The notes below the pieces were generated by a model. The model was not told where the DNA came from. It saw only the letters and a list, made by a program, of their open reading frames with translations, and ran no database searches. From assembly GCF_001421515.1 (NCBI RefSeq), contig NZ_LMKM01000038.1, positions 62,312 through 126,311 of the forward strand: 64,000 nt of DNA, read 5' to 3'. Source of the DNA: Pedobacter sp. Leaf216. GTDB lineage: Bacteria > Bacteroidota > Bacteroidia > Sphingobacteriales > Sphingobacteriaceae. A program made the position numbers and the translations under genes. Shown one piece after another: positions 1 to 9,117 of the stretch. How positions within the stretch are numbered: position 1 is the first letter of the stretch; every line of letters begins with the position of its first letter.

Positions 1-2021
1 TCATTACCGCCCTCAAGAATTTCGTTGGTCCAGAAGTTATACCAGGTTCCTTTTGGAAGATAAACTTTTCTTGATATGGCACCTTGCTCCAAAACCGGGC
101 AAATTAACAGTTTATCACCATAACAGAATTCATCCTGACGGAAGCTATTGCTGATATTTTCCTGCTCAAGCATTACCAAGGGCCTTAAAATTGGAAAACC
201 ATAACGGTGATGTTCCCAGAAAACCGAATACAGATAAGGCATTAAACGATACCTTAATTCGATAAATTTACGGTTAATGTCTTCAAAAAATTCGCCAAAG
301 CTCCATGGTTCGCGTTCGGCGGTATCACCAGCGGAGTGCGCGCGCATAAAGGGTGAGAATGTACCCAATTGAATCCAACGGGTAAATAATTCACCATCCG
401 GCTCGCCACTAAAACCACCTATATCTGTTCCACAAAAAGGAACTCCTGAAACGGATAGGCGCTGGCATTGGATATTTCCGATTTTTAAATGTTCCCAGGT
501 GGCAATGTTATCACCTGTCCATACACTGGCATAACGTTGCATACCTGCATATCCTGCGCGCGTGATGGTAAACGGACGTTTATTGCGCATCAGTTTTTTA
601 AGGCCTTCATAGGTAGAACGTACCATCTGCATACCATAAACATTATGTGCTTTACGGTGCGAGCCACGGTAACCGTCATAATTATGGCGTACATCATTAG
701 GGAAAGTGCCTGAACCAAAAACTGCTGGTTCGTTCATATCATTCCAGAAGCCCGCAACGCCCATATCTACCAGTTCTTTGTAGAGATTGCCCCACCAGGT
801 GCGTACTTTCGGGTTGGTAAAATCAGGGAATTGGCAGCGGCCAGGCCAAACATGCCCTTCCATATAATAATCGTCGCTGCGGCGACAGAAAAATCTTTTC
901 TCTTTACCTTCTTTAAAAACCCAGTAATCATCATCAACTTTAATTCCCGGATCAATCATCACCACGGTTTTAAAACCATCATCAGAAAGTTCTTTGATCA
1001 TTCTGCGGGGATCGGGAAAGTATTTTTTGTTCCAGGTAAAACAGCGGTAACCATCCATATAATCGATATCAAGATAAATGGCATCGCATGGAATTTTACG
1101 TTCGCGGAACTGTTTGGCTATTTCTTTAACCTTTGTTTCAGGATAATAACTCCAGCGGCATTGCTGATACCCTAAAGTCCATTTTGGAGGCATTGGGTGC
1201 GTACCTGTAAGGGTTGCATAACGCTTAACCACATCCATAATGTGCGGGCCATGGATATAATAGTATTGCAATTCGCCACCATCGGCCCAGAAACTTGTTT
1301 TATTTACATCTTCTGCACCAAAATCGAAATAAGATTTAAAGGTGTTATCAAAGAAAATGCCATAAGCAGCCTGGTTATGCAAGCCGATATAGAAAGGTAT
1401 TGTACGGTAAAGCGGATCCTGGTTCCAGCCGAATGAATAGGCATCGGTGTTCCAGTTTTCGAACCGACGGCCACGGAGGTTAAAATTGCCCGACTTATCT
1501 CCCAGACCGAAAAAGTTCTCTTCGGGGTGACATTTTTTGGTTGCATAAATGTAATAGCCTCCAAAATCCACATTTTCTTCCCAGTGCATGGAGTTGGCTT
1601 CATCTACCATTACCACATTTGTAATGTTATCAGAAAAGGAGACATGAAAGTTTGCTTTTTCTATTTTACAGGTTACTGCGTGGGTAGAAATGGTATAGTG
1701 ATCTTCATGCTCCTGCATTTTAAAAACAGAAACTTTTTGATCTACTTCTGGCACTGCATATGAAAAATCATCGAGGAAAACACCATGCGGTGCAAGGCGG
1801 ACACGTATTATATCGTCGCTTACGACCCTTACCTCTACCCTGGCATCGCCATCGGAAAAATAAAAGCGGTTACCTTCTTTTTTTACTTTTTTAACTGCCC
1901 CAAGGTATTGTTTAACTATAGGTTTTACCGATATATCAACCGGGTTGTTTAAATGCTGTATTTCTTGTTCCTTTTCGATCAGATCACTGGTTTCGATAGG
2001 TTTGTCGTTTTGCGCTTCCAT
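1..2021 (-). CDS. Glycoside hydrolase family 31 alpha-glucosidase, 3' end outside the window
   Basis: The reading frame is open from an ATG at 2021 to the window edge (673 codons seen), so the C-terminus is missing. GH31 enzymes hydrolyse alpha-linked glucosides or xylosides with retention. The N-terminal ~200 residues look like the beta-sandwich domains that precede the GH31 barrel. The catalytic nucleophile motif WNDMNE gives Asp428 and the acid/base motif WTGDN gives Asp504, both in the expected order and spacing. No signal peptide is visible (start MEAQNDKP), so a cytoplasmic location is likely, which suits maltodextrin or trehalose-type oligosaccharide use. It is transcribed away from the AbiEi gene. 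Alpha-xylosidase or another GH31 specificity cannot be excluded without the missing part. The family assignment is firm, the substrate is not. Confidence 0.93.
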   Translation of the reverse strand, partial: MEAQNDKPIETSDLIEKEQEIQHLNNPVDISVKPIVKQYLGAVKKVKKEGNRFYFSDGDARVEVRVVSDDIIRVRLAPHGVFLDDFSYAVPEVDQKVSVFKMQEHEDHYTISTHAVTCKIEKANFHVSFSDNITNVVMVDEANSMHWEENVDFGGYYIYATKKCHPEENFFGLGDKSGNFNLRGRRFENWNTDAYSFGWNQDPLYRTIPFYIGLHNQAAYGIFFDNTFKSYFDFGAEDVNKTSFWADGGELQYYYIHGPHIMDVVKRYATLTGTHPMPPKWTLGYQQCRWSYYPETKVKEIAKQFRERKIPCDAIYLDIDYMDGYRCFTWNKKYFPDPRRMIKELSDDGFKTVVMIDPGIKVDDDYWVFKEGKEKRFFCRRSDDYYMEGHVWPGRCQFPDFTNPKVRTWWGNLYKELVDMGVAGFWNDMNEPAVFGSGTFPNDVRHNYDGYRGSHRKAHNVYGMQMVRSTYEGLKKLMRNKRPFTITRAGYAGMQRYASVWTGDNIATWEHLKIGNIQCQRLSVSGVPFCGTDIGGFSGEPDGELFTRWIQLGTFSPFMRAHSAGDTAEREPWSFGEFFEDINRKFIELRYRLMPYLYSVFWEHHRYGFPILRPLVMLEQENISNSFRQDEFCYGDKLLICPVLEQGAISRKVYLPKGTWYNFWTNEILEGGN

Positions 2022-2272
2022 CCTTATTTATTCAAAATTTAAAATTCGTTACTCTTAAACTGGGATGTGCTTAAGAAAGTACTATAATACAAATATTTTA
2101 TAAAAGGGCTGTAGCTTTTTTTGAAAAGATGCATTTAATAGTGTAAGTTTTACACTAACTATCATTTTAATGCTTTTTTTGATGAATGAAATTAGGCTGA
2201 AATCTGATGAAGTTGTAATTTTAAAACAGGATAAACGGCAAATAACCGTTTATCTTATTAAATTTTTACAAT

Positions 2273-2911
2273 ATGAATCTTCAATCAGTTCTAGTATCCC
2301 AATCCAAGCAGCCATTAACTCATCAACTTTTGGTGGCTTTGCTAAAGGGTTATAAAAGGCCTAATGATAAAATATTGTCGTTAAAAAATGAAGGGCTAAT
2401 TGAACCTATAAAGAAAGGGCTGTACATTGTAGGCAAATCTATCGGAGCGGAGAGACCTGAAAACCCGCTATTGGCCAATCATATCCTTGGGCCAAGCTAT
2501 CTTTCAATGGAAAGTGCACTTTCTCACTATGGATTAATCCCGGAAAAAGTTTTTGCGATTACATCAATGACCACAAAAGCTTCAAGAAAATTTGAAACCA
2601 ACATTGGATTATTTACTTATACCAATCTCCCTTTACCTTACTATTCATTTGGCATAACAATGCTGAATTTATCTGAAAATCAGATTGCAATGGTCGCCAG
2701 CCCGGAAAAAGCTTTATGCGATAAAATCGTCACAACTGCTGGTATAAATCTGCGTAGCGTAGCGGCAGCAAGGGATTATACATTAAATAATCTTCGGATG
2801 GAAGAAAGTGACCTTGCAGCATTAGATGTACAGGCTATCAAAAACTGGGTTGAAAATGCACCTAAAAGAAATAGTTTAAAAATGCTAATCAAAATGATCG
2901 AAACGATATGA
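2273..2911 (+). CDS. AbiEi-family type IV antitoxin-like protein
   Basis: A 212-aa protein that resembles the AbiEi/COG5340-type antitoxins and transcriptional regulators of AbiE systems. The N-terminal part (residues ~10-55) looks like a small winged helix ending in a basic GLIEPIKKGLY turn. It is followed by the family-typical region with LSMESALSHYGLIPE (residues ~80-95) and the conserved segment ASPEKALCDKI. In known AbiE systems this protein represses the operon and counteracts the AbiEii nucleotidyltransferase-like toxin encoded directly downstream. Here its stop overlaps the next start (ATGA at 2908-2911), the classic AbiEi-AbiEii coupling, but the toxin frame is a deletion remnant. 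The antitoxin itself has no visible damage. I assign the family from motif recall; a general transcriptional regulator role is the alternative. Confidence 0.75.
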   Translation: MNLQSVLVSQSKQPLTHQLLVALLKGYKRPNDKILSLKNEGLIEPIKKGLYIVGKSIGAERPENPLLANHILGPSYLSMESALSHYGLIPEKVFAITSMTTKASRKFETNIGLFTYTNLPLPYYSFGITMLNLSENQIAMVASPEKALCDKIVTTAGINLRSVAAARDYTLNNLRMEESDLAALDVQAIKNWVENAPKRNSLKMLIKMIETI

Positions 2912-3089
2912 TAAAAAATTGGTTGGATACTTATCATCCTACTGATGCACGTTATTGGCCGCCAAGATCGATATCCTCAAGCCGGACTTTGTTAAGGCAG
3001 ACATATCACGCTTCATCAGAGATACGAAAGCTCTTGAGATCTGGTCGCCACGCTATTTTCATGATTTAACAGCAAATCTAAAATTGTAA
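2908..3089 (+). pseudogene. Remnant of an AbiEii-type toxin gene, internally deleted and frameshifted
   Basis: The frame begins with ATG inside the antitoxin stop and encodes MIKNWLDTYHPTD, very like the N-terminus of AbiEii/COG2253 nucleotidyltransferase-like toxins. After about 13-16 codons the similarity ends. In the +1 frame from about 2961 to the TAA at 3087-3089 the sequence reads like the C-terminus of the same family (ISRFIRDTKALEIWSPRYF, then HDLTANLKL). The starting frame itself stops at 3067-3069 after 53 codons. Head and tail are therefore joined by a large out-of-frame deletion that removed the whole catalytic centre. No toxin activity is expected. The head and tail recognition is mine from family memory; an alignment to an intact AbiEii would settle it. 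Confidence 0.72.
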
Positions 3090-3110
3090 AACAAACTGGC
3101 TAAAAAAATA

Positions 3111-3147
3111 AAAAGCCCTCTCTATCTGTTATGAAAGTAGAGAGGGC
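3111..3147 (-). terminator. Rho-independent terminator after the TonB-dependent receptor gene
   Basis: A perfect 10-bp stem (GCCCTCTCTA at 3115-3124 with TAGAGAGGGC at 3138-3147) lies just past the receptor stop codon. Read on the minus strand it is followed by a T-rich run (TTTTTATTTTTTT). It also separates the receptor from the toxin remnant. Confidence 0.85.
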
Positions 3148-3169
3148 CTGTAGCAGTGTATAAAAACTG

Positions 3170-6094
3170 TTATGGATTAAAGGCAATTCCCAAATAATAA
3201 ATAGCCCCCGCCATAGGGTTGCCGTACGAGGTGAGGTAATATTTATTCAACACATTGGAACCACCCAGTTTAATTACCGATTGAACGGAAGGAATTCTTA
3301 AACTTACCTGAGCATCTAAAGAAGAGTAGGCTGGTACCTGACCGGAGGTGAAAGAAGAATTCCAGTAAAATTGATCCTGCCAACGGTAGGAAATGTTGAA
3401 ACCAAAATTTTTGATAATTTCCTTGTTTCCCAATCCCAAATTATAACGGATTTTTGGGGTGTTGAAATCGTTGATGTAATTTACCGGAAGATCGCCGATT
3501 TCGTTATAAGAAACGTTACCGCTAATGGTATACTTGCCCATGATATAATCTAAACCCAACGCTGCACCATAAGAGGTTACTTTACCCGCAGCATTAACCG
3601 GCACACCAAATTTAACAAAGCTACCACCCACATTCTGATATACATCCACGGCGGTGATGAAATCTTTATAAATGTTGTAATAACCATAGGCATCTACCAA
3701 TAAATTAGGAAGAAGCAGGCCTTTATAACCTAACTCGTAGGATTGTACGCTTTCGGGACGGACACCCTTTGCATCAAAATTATACTGTTGCAACAACGCT
3801 GGATTCGGGGTACCTGTTGCAGCTGCCGAAGCTAAAAATGCCCGGTAACTTACATCAGTATAGGGTTTGTTGGTATCAAAATGGTATTTATCGAATATAA
3901 TTTCAGGCAAACCTCCGATCAGCCTTTGTGAACCGCCACCAACAGATAAATCTATATATTGGTTTTGTGTGGTTGGATTACGGTAACCTGTTTGGTAAGA
4001 AACCCTGATATTGTTATTTTTAGCTACCGTAAAAACTCCGGTTATCCTTGGCGTAAACCTGCCTTCAAAATTCTGGCTTTTATCATAGCGGCCTGCAAAT
4101 GTTAATTTAACCTTACCGTTAAAGAATTTTTTCCCGATCTGGCCGAATGCACCATATTCTTTAATATCAATGGAATTTGTTAAATCGTTAAAAATTGTTC
4201 CTGCTGAATTCAAATCATATAAACGGTAAGATGCGCCAACTTGAAATTCGACCACTTTATCAAATAAATTGGTAAAGTTGTACATGCCTTCGTAATGATA
4301 AAGATTTGATTTGTCGTCAAATTTAGCTCCATAAACACTTTTCGAGGGATCGGTAGAATTGATACTGGTTGCACTGATGGTTGTGTGCATTACTTTATCT
4401 TTTGCCACCTCAAATTGCGGACTTCCAGGCACAAAACGTCCCTGATCGGCAACACTTCTGGCAAATGCCTGTGCAGCAGCATCATTTTGTCCGGCTGCTC
4501 TAGCGCCCACATAATTTCCAATATATTGCGGAAACCAGGTTGTTGATGGCTTAGATATCTCATTGACATAACTACCCAGGATAGAAGAAATGTAAGAATC
4601 ACCCGATCTTTCCTGTGTGGTATAGGCTTTCACAAAAAAATCCTCCCCTTTTACCTCAAGTTTATACTGGCCAATATTAAAATTCCGCAAAGAATAACGG
4701 TCAGACCCGGTATAAACAGAGGTTCCGGTGCCCCAGTTAGCCTGTGCTACGGCCTGCACGGTATTACTTATGTTATAATAAAGAGCACCCGATGCTTTCA
4801 ATGATTTGGTATTGTAATCAACTAGGTTTTCTTCATTATAACCTGTTCTCGAAATATTCTGATCGGGAATAAGTCCGGCTTTTAAACCCACATAAAAAGG
4901 GAGGTAATTCTGCACTGCCGGACGTAATCCGGCTGGCAAACCTGCCAAAAATCCGGCCTGTTGGGCCGCATTGGGGATGGCGGCCCCAAAAGTACCGTCG
5001 AGTGTTGATTTGATATTCGGTATTAAACCGCCAGAACCTGTATTGATGCCTGCAATGGTTGCGTTTTGAACGCTTAAGGCCACGTTGCGCATATTCTGAC
5101 TTACTTCATCTCCATAAACGTTAACCCCATCGTAATTTGGATCGCTGCTTCTATCGCCACCTTTCACGCTTCTCGATATGCGATCGAAATTTGAATAATT
5201 ATTTCCGAACCAATCTTTGGCCTGCAAAAATGAAAACGCAGCTTTTACGCCAAATTTATTGTTCCATGATTTTGCCATACGCACATCTAACTGATTAAAT
5301 GGCTCTACCGCACTATTATCATCATTAACATGATTTACACCGGTTTTATACTGAAAACTTGCCCCGGGATATTTGAAGGGATCTTTTGAAGTCATTAACA
5401 ATGTACCATTGATACCACCTGCACCATAAAGTGCTGATGAAGCTCCAGGTAAAAGTTCAACATTATCTACATCAAGTTCGGTAATCCCAACAATATTGCC
5501 TACAGAGAAGTTTAATCCAGGAGCCTGGTTATCCATCCCATCGATATATTGATTAAAACGGGTATTGCCATTTGAATTAAAACCGCGGGTATTGATTGAT
5601 TTAAAAGTTAAACTCTGCATGCTGCTTTCCACACCTTTCATATTGTTTAAGGCATCGTAAAAAGATGGTGCTGCGATTTCTCTGATTGAAGCTGCGCTCA
5701 TCCGTTCGATAGAAACCGGTGATTCTAAAATACGCTCAGGCGTACGCGAAGCCGATACAACCACATCTCCACCCAATACAACTGCTGTTTCCAGCTCCAG
5801 GCTGATACCAGACGTACTTCCATTCACCTGCTGTTCTACAGAACCATAACCTACGTAAGAGGCCACCAAAGTGAAGGGCACCTTGGCCGTAGTTGTAAAT
5901 GTGAAACTCCCATTTGCTGTAGAGGCGGTTCCGCCAGATTGGCCTTTGATCGTCAAACTTACGCCTGCTAATCCCTCTTTCGATTGCTTATCTTTCACGG
6001 TTCCGCTCACCGTAATGCTTTGTGCCTGCGCAGCAATATTAATTGTGCACATCAGCAACAACACAAAGAAGATCTGTGTTAAAATTCTGCTCAT
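3170..6094 (-). CDS. TonB-dependent outer-membrane receptor with carboxypeptidase-regulatory-like N-domain
   Basis: A 974-aa outer-membrane receptor. It has a signal peptide (cleavage probably after AQA, residue ~24), then a CarboxypepD-regulatory-like beta-sandwich (residues ~27-105), a TonB plug domain (~110-225, with INTRGF and YIDGMDNQ) and a long beta-barrel rich in aromatic residues, ending in an aromatic strand (IYYLGIAFNP). Such receptors import siderophores, vitamins, metals or glycans using TonB energy. No SusD-like lipoprotein gene flanks it, so it is not a standard SusCD glycan pair, and the length is close to CirA/FepA-like receptors with the extra N-domain. It stands alone, with a terminator behind it. 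The ligand cannot be told from the sequence. Confidence 0.93.
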   Translation of the reverse strand: MSRILTQIFFVLLLMCTINIAAQAQSITVSGTVKDKQSKEGLAGVSLTIKGQSGGTASTANGSFTFTTTAKVPFTLVASYVGYGSVEQQVNGSTSGISLELETAVVLGGDVVVSASRTPERILESPVSIERMSAASIREIAAPSFYDALNNMKGVESSMQSLTFKSINTRGFNSNGNTRFNQYIDGMDNQAPGLNFSVGNIVGITELDVDNVELLPGASSALYGAGGINGTLLMTSKDPFKYPGASFQYKTGVNHVNDDNSAVEPFNQLDVRMAKSWNNKFGVKAAFSFLQAKDWFGNNYSNFDRISRSVKGGDRSSDPNYDGVNVYGDEVSQNMRNVALSVQNATIAGINTGSGGLIPNIKSTLDGTFGAAIPNAAQQAGFLAGLPAGLRPAVQNYLPFYVGLKAGLIPDQNISRTGYNEENLVDYNTKSLKASGALYYNISNTVQAVAQANWGTGTSVYTGSDRYSLRNFNIGQYKLEVKGEDFFVKAYTTQERSGDSYISSILGSYVNEISKPSTTWFPQYIGNYVGARAAGQNDAAAQAFARSVADQGRFVPGSPQFEVAKDKVMHTTISATSINSTDPSKSVYGAKFDDKSNLYHYEGMYNFTNLFDKVVEFQVGASYRLYDLNSAGTIFNDLTNSIDIKEYGAFGQIGKKFFNGKVKLTFAGRYDKSQNFEGRFTPRITGVFTVAKNNNIRVSYQTGYRNPTTQNQYIDLSVGGGSQRLIGGLPEIIFDKYHFDTNKPYTDVSYRAFLASAAATGTPNPALLQQYNFDAKGVRPESVQSYELGYKGLLLPNLLVDAYGYYNIYKDFITAVDVYQNVGGSFVKFGVPVNAAGKVTSYGAALGLDYIMGKYTISGNVSYNEIGDLPVNYINDFNTPKIRYNLGLGNKEIIKNFGFNISYRWQDQFYWNSSFTSGQVPAYSSLDAQVSLRIPSVQSVIKLGGSNVLNKYYLTSYGNPMAGAIYYLGIAFNP

Positions 6095-6314
6095 AAACGA
6101 ATGTTAATTTTGGTTAGGGATGATTGGTTAATTCGGTTGTTTGTATTATTAGTTATATAAACTTAAATTCTTTTTTTGAATAATACAAATTATGTCAGCA
6201 TAATAATTTTCTGTTCAAATTATAATTTTGGATTGATATACAGTTTGTTGTATTTTGCATCAAACATAAACCGTCATTTTGCCCTATCTTAGTAAACTGA
6301 CTTGTTAGCTAACC

Positions 6315-8747
6315 ATGATGAATAAAATTAAAGCCCTGTTCTGCGTCATTATTCCGATAGCATTAGCTTTTTTATTTAATACCAAATTAGGTAGTACGCC
6401 TCCACTGTTAAAATTCCTAAATCCTTTTATGGGTTTTTGGCAAAATGCAGAGAATAATCATTTTATGTTTAACCATAAAGCGAAAATAACCGGGGCCATA
6501 GATAAAATTGAAATCGTTTTCGATGACAGAATGATTCCGCATATTTTTGCACAGAATGATCACGATCTATACCTGGCGCAAGGTTATGTTACGGCCATGC
6601 ACCGGCTTTGGCAGATGGATTTCCAGACCCGTTTTGCAGCAGGAAGAATTAGCGAGGTGGTTGGCGATAAGGCTATTGAGGTTGACCGTTACCAGCGCAG
6701 GATGGGCATGGTTTACGGCGCAGAAAACTCGTTGAAGGGTATGATGGCCGATCCAAAGGCAAAAGAAATGATACTGGCCTATACCGAAGGGATTAACGCC
6801 TATATTAAAACCCTATCGAAAGCCAACTATCCACTGGAATATAAAATACTCGATTTTAAGCCTGAAGATTGGACGCCGGTGAAATGCGCTTTGTTGCTTA
6901 AACAGATGTCGGCTGTATTGGCAATGGGCTCAGATGAATTTTACATGACCAATATCCTGAAGAAATTCGGCCCGGAAGTGACCAAAGATCTTTTTCCAGA
7001 TTACCCCTTCCGTGAAGACCCTATTATCCCGGTAGGCACAAAATGGAATTTCTCGCCTTTGCCAATACCTAAAACACCGCAAAGTTTTACAGCGGCACAA
7101 ACCGGCGAGGTAAAAACCAAAGAAAAAGTTGAAGGTATCGGGAGTAACAACTGGGCTTTATCAGGATCAAAAACTGCGTCTGGTTATCCGATTTTAGCAA
7201 ACGACCCGCATTTGGATTTAACACTTCCTTCCATCTGGTACCAGATCCAGCTACATGCACCTGGCGTAAATACGTATGGCGTTTCCTTGCCCGGCGCACC
7301 TGGCGTAATTATTGGCTTTAACCAAAAAATAGCCTGGGGCGTAACCAACGTTGCTGCCGATGTATTAGATTTTTACCAAATTAAGTTCAAAGATTCTTCG
7401 CATAACCAATACTGGTACAATAACCAATGGAAAGCAACTACAAAACGGTTGGAAACCATTAAAATCCGCGGTGGAAAGGATGAGATAGATACGGTTTATT
7501 ATACCCATCATGGTCCGGTGGTTTATTTCCAGAAACCAAAATATGGCAGGGCAGATAATGTTCCTGTTGGTGATGCCTTAAGGTGGATCGCTCATGAAGA
7601 ATCAAACGAATTGATGACTTTCTACTACCTTAACCGTGGGAAAAATTACAACGATTACCGCAAGGCTTTAACTTTTTACACTGCACCTGCGCAGAACTTT
7701 GTTTTTGCAAGTGTAGACAATGATATCGCCATTACGCCAAATGGCAAGTTTCCGCTGAAATGGAAAGATCAGGGTAAATTTATTCTAGATGGCACAGATC
7801 CGGCATATGATTGGCATGGATGGATTCCGAATGCGCAGAACCCAACGGTCAAAAATCCACCTCGTGGTTTTGTCAGCTCAGCCAACCAATCGTCCACTGA
7901 TACCACCTATCCTTATTACATTAATTGGGAGTTTTCTCCTTATGAACGTGGTAAGCGGATCAACGACCGCCTATCGGCCATGAACAAGGCTACCTTAGAC
8001 AGTATCCGCCTGATGCAGACCGATAACTATAGCATCATGGCACAAAATCTTGTGCCTGCTTTAATACCGCTATTAAACAACGAGCAATTAAATGCCACCC
8101 AAAAGGAAGCTCTGGCTTACCTGAACAAGTGGAACAAACGTTACAATGCAAATGAAATTGCAGCCAGCGTGTTCGAGATATGGACCAAAAGGCTGACATA
8201 TGACATTTGGGCTGATGAATTTGTGGTTAAGGGAATCCCGATGCGTTATCCATCCCGCGACCGTACCGTTGAAATGATTTTAAAAGAACCCAATGCATCC
8301 TGGTACGATAACATCAATACTCCTAAAAAAGAAACATTGACTGACCTGGTAAATGAAGCTTTTAAATATAGCTGCGACAGTTTGGAAAAGCGTTTTGGAC
8401 CGATAAACAAAGATTGGGACTGGGCAAACGTAAAACAGAGCAATGTACCACACCTGGCTAAAATTCCCGGTTTTGGATCAAAAGTATTGCAAATTGGCGG
8501 TGCTAAATCCACTATAAATGCCTTAAGCGAAACCAATGGCCCATCATGGCGAATGGTAATCGAACTTGGTAAAACACCAAAGGGGCATGGCGTTTATCCT
8601 GGAGGCCAATCTGGTAATCCGGGAAGTAAATTTTATGACAATATGATCGATACCTGGGCCAATGGCAAACTTTACGACCTGTTTTACATGCAGAGTGCTG
8701 ATGATAAATCGGGCACAATTATTTCTCGTTTAAAAATATCTAAATAA
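6315..8747 (+). CDS. Penicillin acylase family protein (Ntn-hydrolase, acylase precursor)
   Basis: An 810-aa precursor of the penicillin G acylase / acyl-homoserine-lactone acylase family. These enzymes self-cleave into alpha and beta chains, and the beta chain's N-terminal Ser is the nucleophile. Here the cleavage site is the GIG/SNNWAL boundary, giving Ser277. The following ANDPHL and the later HHGPV segments are family-typical. An N-terminal hydrophobic segment (residues ~5-22) suggests export or membrane anchoring. Length fits family members of about 780-850 residues. It starts ATGATG at 6315, and a small membrane-protein gene follows after 6 bp, so the two are probably cotranscribed. The substrate (a beta-lactam side chain, an AHL or another N-acyl compound) is not predictable from sequence alone. 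Confidence 0.93.
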   Translation: MMNKIKALFCVIIPIALAFLFNTKLGSTPPLLKFLNPFMGFWQNAENNHFMFNHKAKITGAIDKIEIVFDDRMIPHIFAQNDHDLYLAQGYVTAMHRLWQMDFQTRFAAGRISEVVGDKAIEVDRYQRRMGMVYGAENSLKGMMADPKAKEMILAYTEGINAYIKTLSKANYPLEYKILDFKPEDWTPVKCALLLKQMSAVLAMGSDEFYMTNILKKFGPEVTKDLFPDYPFREDPIIPVGTKWNFSPLPIPKTPQSFTAAQTGEVKTKEKVEGIGSNNWALSGSKTASGYPILANDPHLDLTLPSIWYQIQLHAPGVNTYGVSLPGAPGVIIGFNQKIAWGVTNVAADVLDFYQIKFKDSSHNQYWYNNQWKATTKRLETIKIRGGKDEIDTVYYTHHGPVVYFQKPKYGRADNVPVGDALRWIAHEESNELMTFYYLNRGKNYNDYRKALTFYTAPAQNFVFASVDNDIAITPNGKFPLKWKDQGKFILDGTDPAYDWHGWIPNAQNPTVKNPPRGFVSSANQSSTDTTYPYYINWEFSPYERGKRINDRLSAMNKATLDSIRLMQTDNYSIMAQNLVPALIPLLNNEQLNATQKEALAYLNKWNKRYNANEIAASVFEIWTKRLTYDIWADEFVVKGIPMRYPSRDRTVEMILKEPNASWYDNINTPKKETLTDLVNEAFKYSCDSLEKRFGPINKDWDWANVKQSNVPHLAKIPGFGSKVLQIGGAKSTINALSETNGPSWRMVIELGKTPKGHGVYPGGQSGNPGSKFYDNMIDTWANGKLYDLFYMQSADDKSGTIISRLKISK

Positions 8748-8753
8748 GCAAAA

Positions 8754-9113
8754 ATGGTTTTCATTGTTATAGCAGTAATCTGTTTTCTCCTGCAAATGAT
8801 CGCCCCCTGGTGGATCATCATTGTAATTTCCTTTGCTACCTGTGGCATCATTGGTAAAACAGGCAAAATAGCTTTCTGGCAATCATTTCTTGCAATTTTT
8901 TTGCTGTGGATCGGTTATGCCTTATTTAAAAGTTTACCTAACGATAATGTTTTAGCAGGCCGCGTAGCGGTAATGACGGGCATAAAAATATGGTGGTTGC
9001 TTTTACTGGTTACCGGGTTTTTAAGTGGTTTGGTTGCCGGAATAAGTGGCTATTGTGGTTACCATTTCCGTATGGCTATGCTGGCAAAAAAAACTGACGA
9101 AAAAATAGCATAA
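8754..9113 (+). CDS. Small hypothetical membrane protein
   Basis: A 119-aa protein with about four hydrophobic segments (residues ~1-22, 23-50, 45-62, 78-105) and a short basic C-terminus (MAMLAKKTDEKIA). No signal peptide distinct from the first membrane helix and no catalytic motif is visible. It begins 6 bp behind the penicillin-acylase gene and ends just before the LuxE-like gene, so it sits in a compact three-gene arrangement. I do not recognise a named family; function unknown. Confidence 0.72.
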   Translation: MVFIVIAVICFLLQMIAPWWIIIVISFATCGIIGKTGKIAFWQSFLAIFLLWIGYALFKSLPNDNVLAGRVAVMTGIKIWWLLLLVTGFLSGLVAGISGYCGYHFRMAMLAKKTDEKIA

Positions 9114-9117
9114 TGCT

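Noticed and set aside
3371-3553. Plus-strand frame inside the TonB receptor gene
   Set aside because: A shadow of the receptor coding strand with no start context or family likeness.
3170-6094. TonB receptor as SusC of a glycan-utilisation locus
   Set aside because: No SusD-like lipoprotein or glycoside hydrolase lies next to it; the GH31 gene is separate and points the other way.
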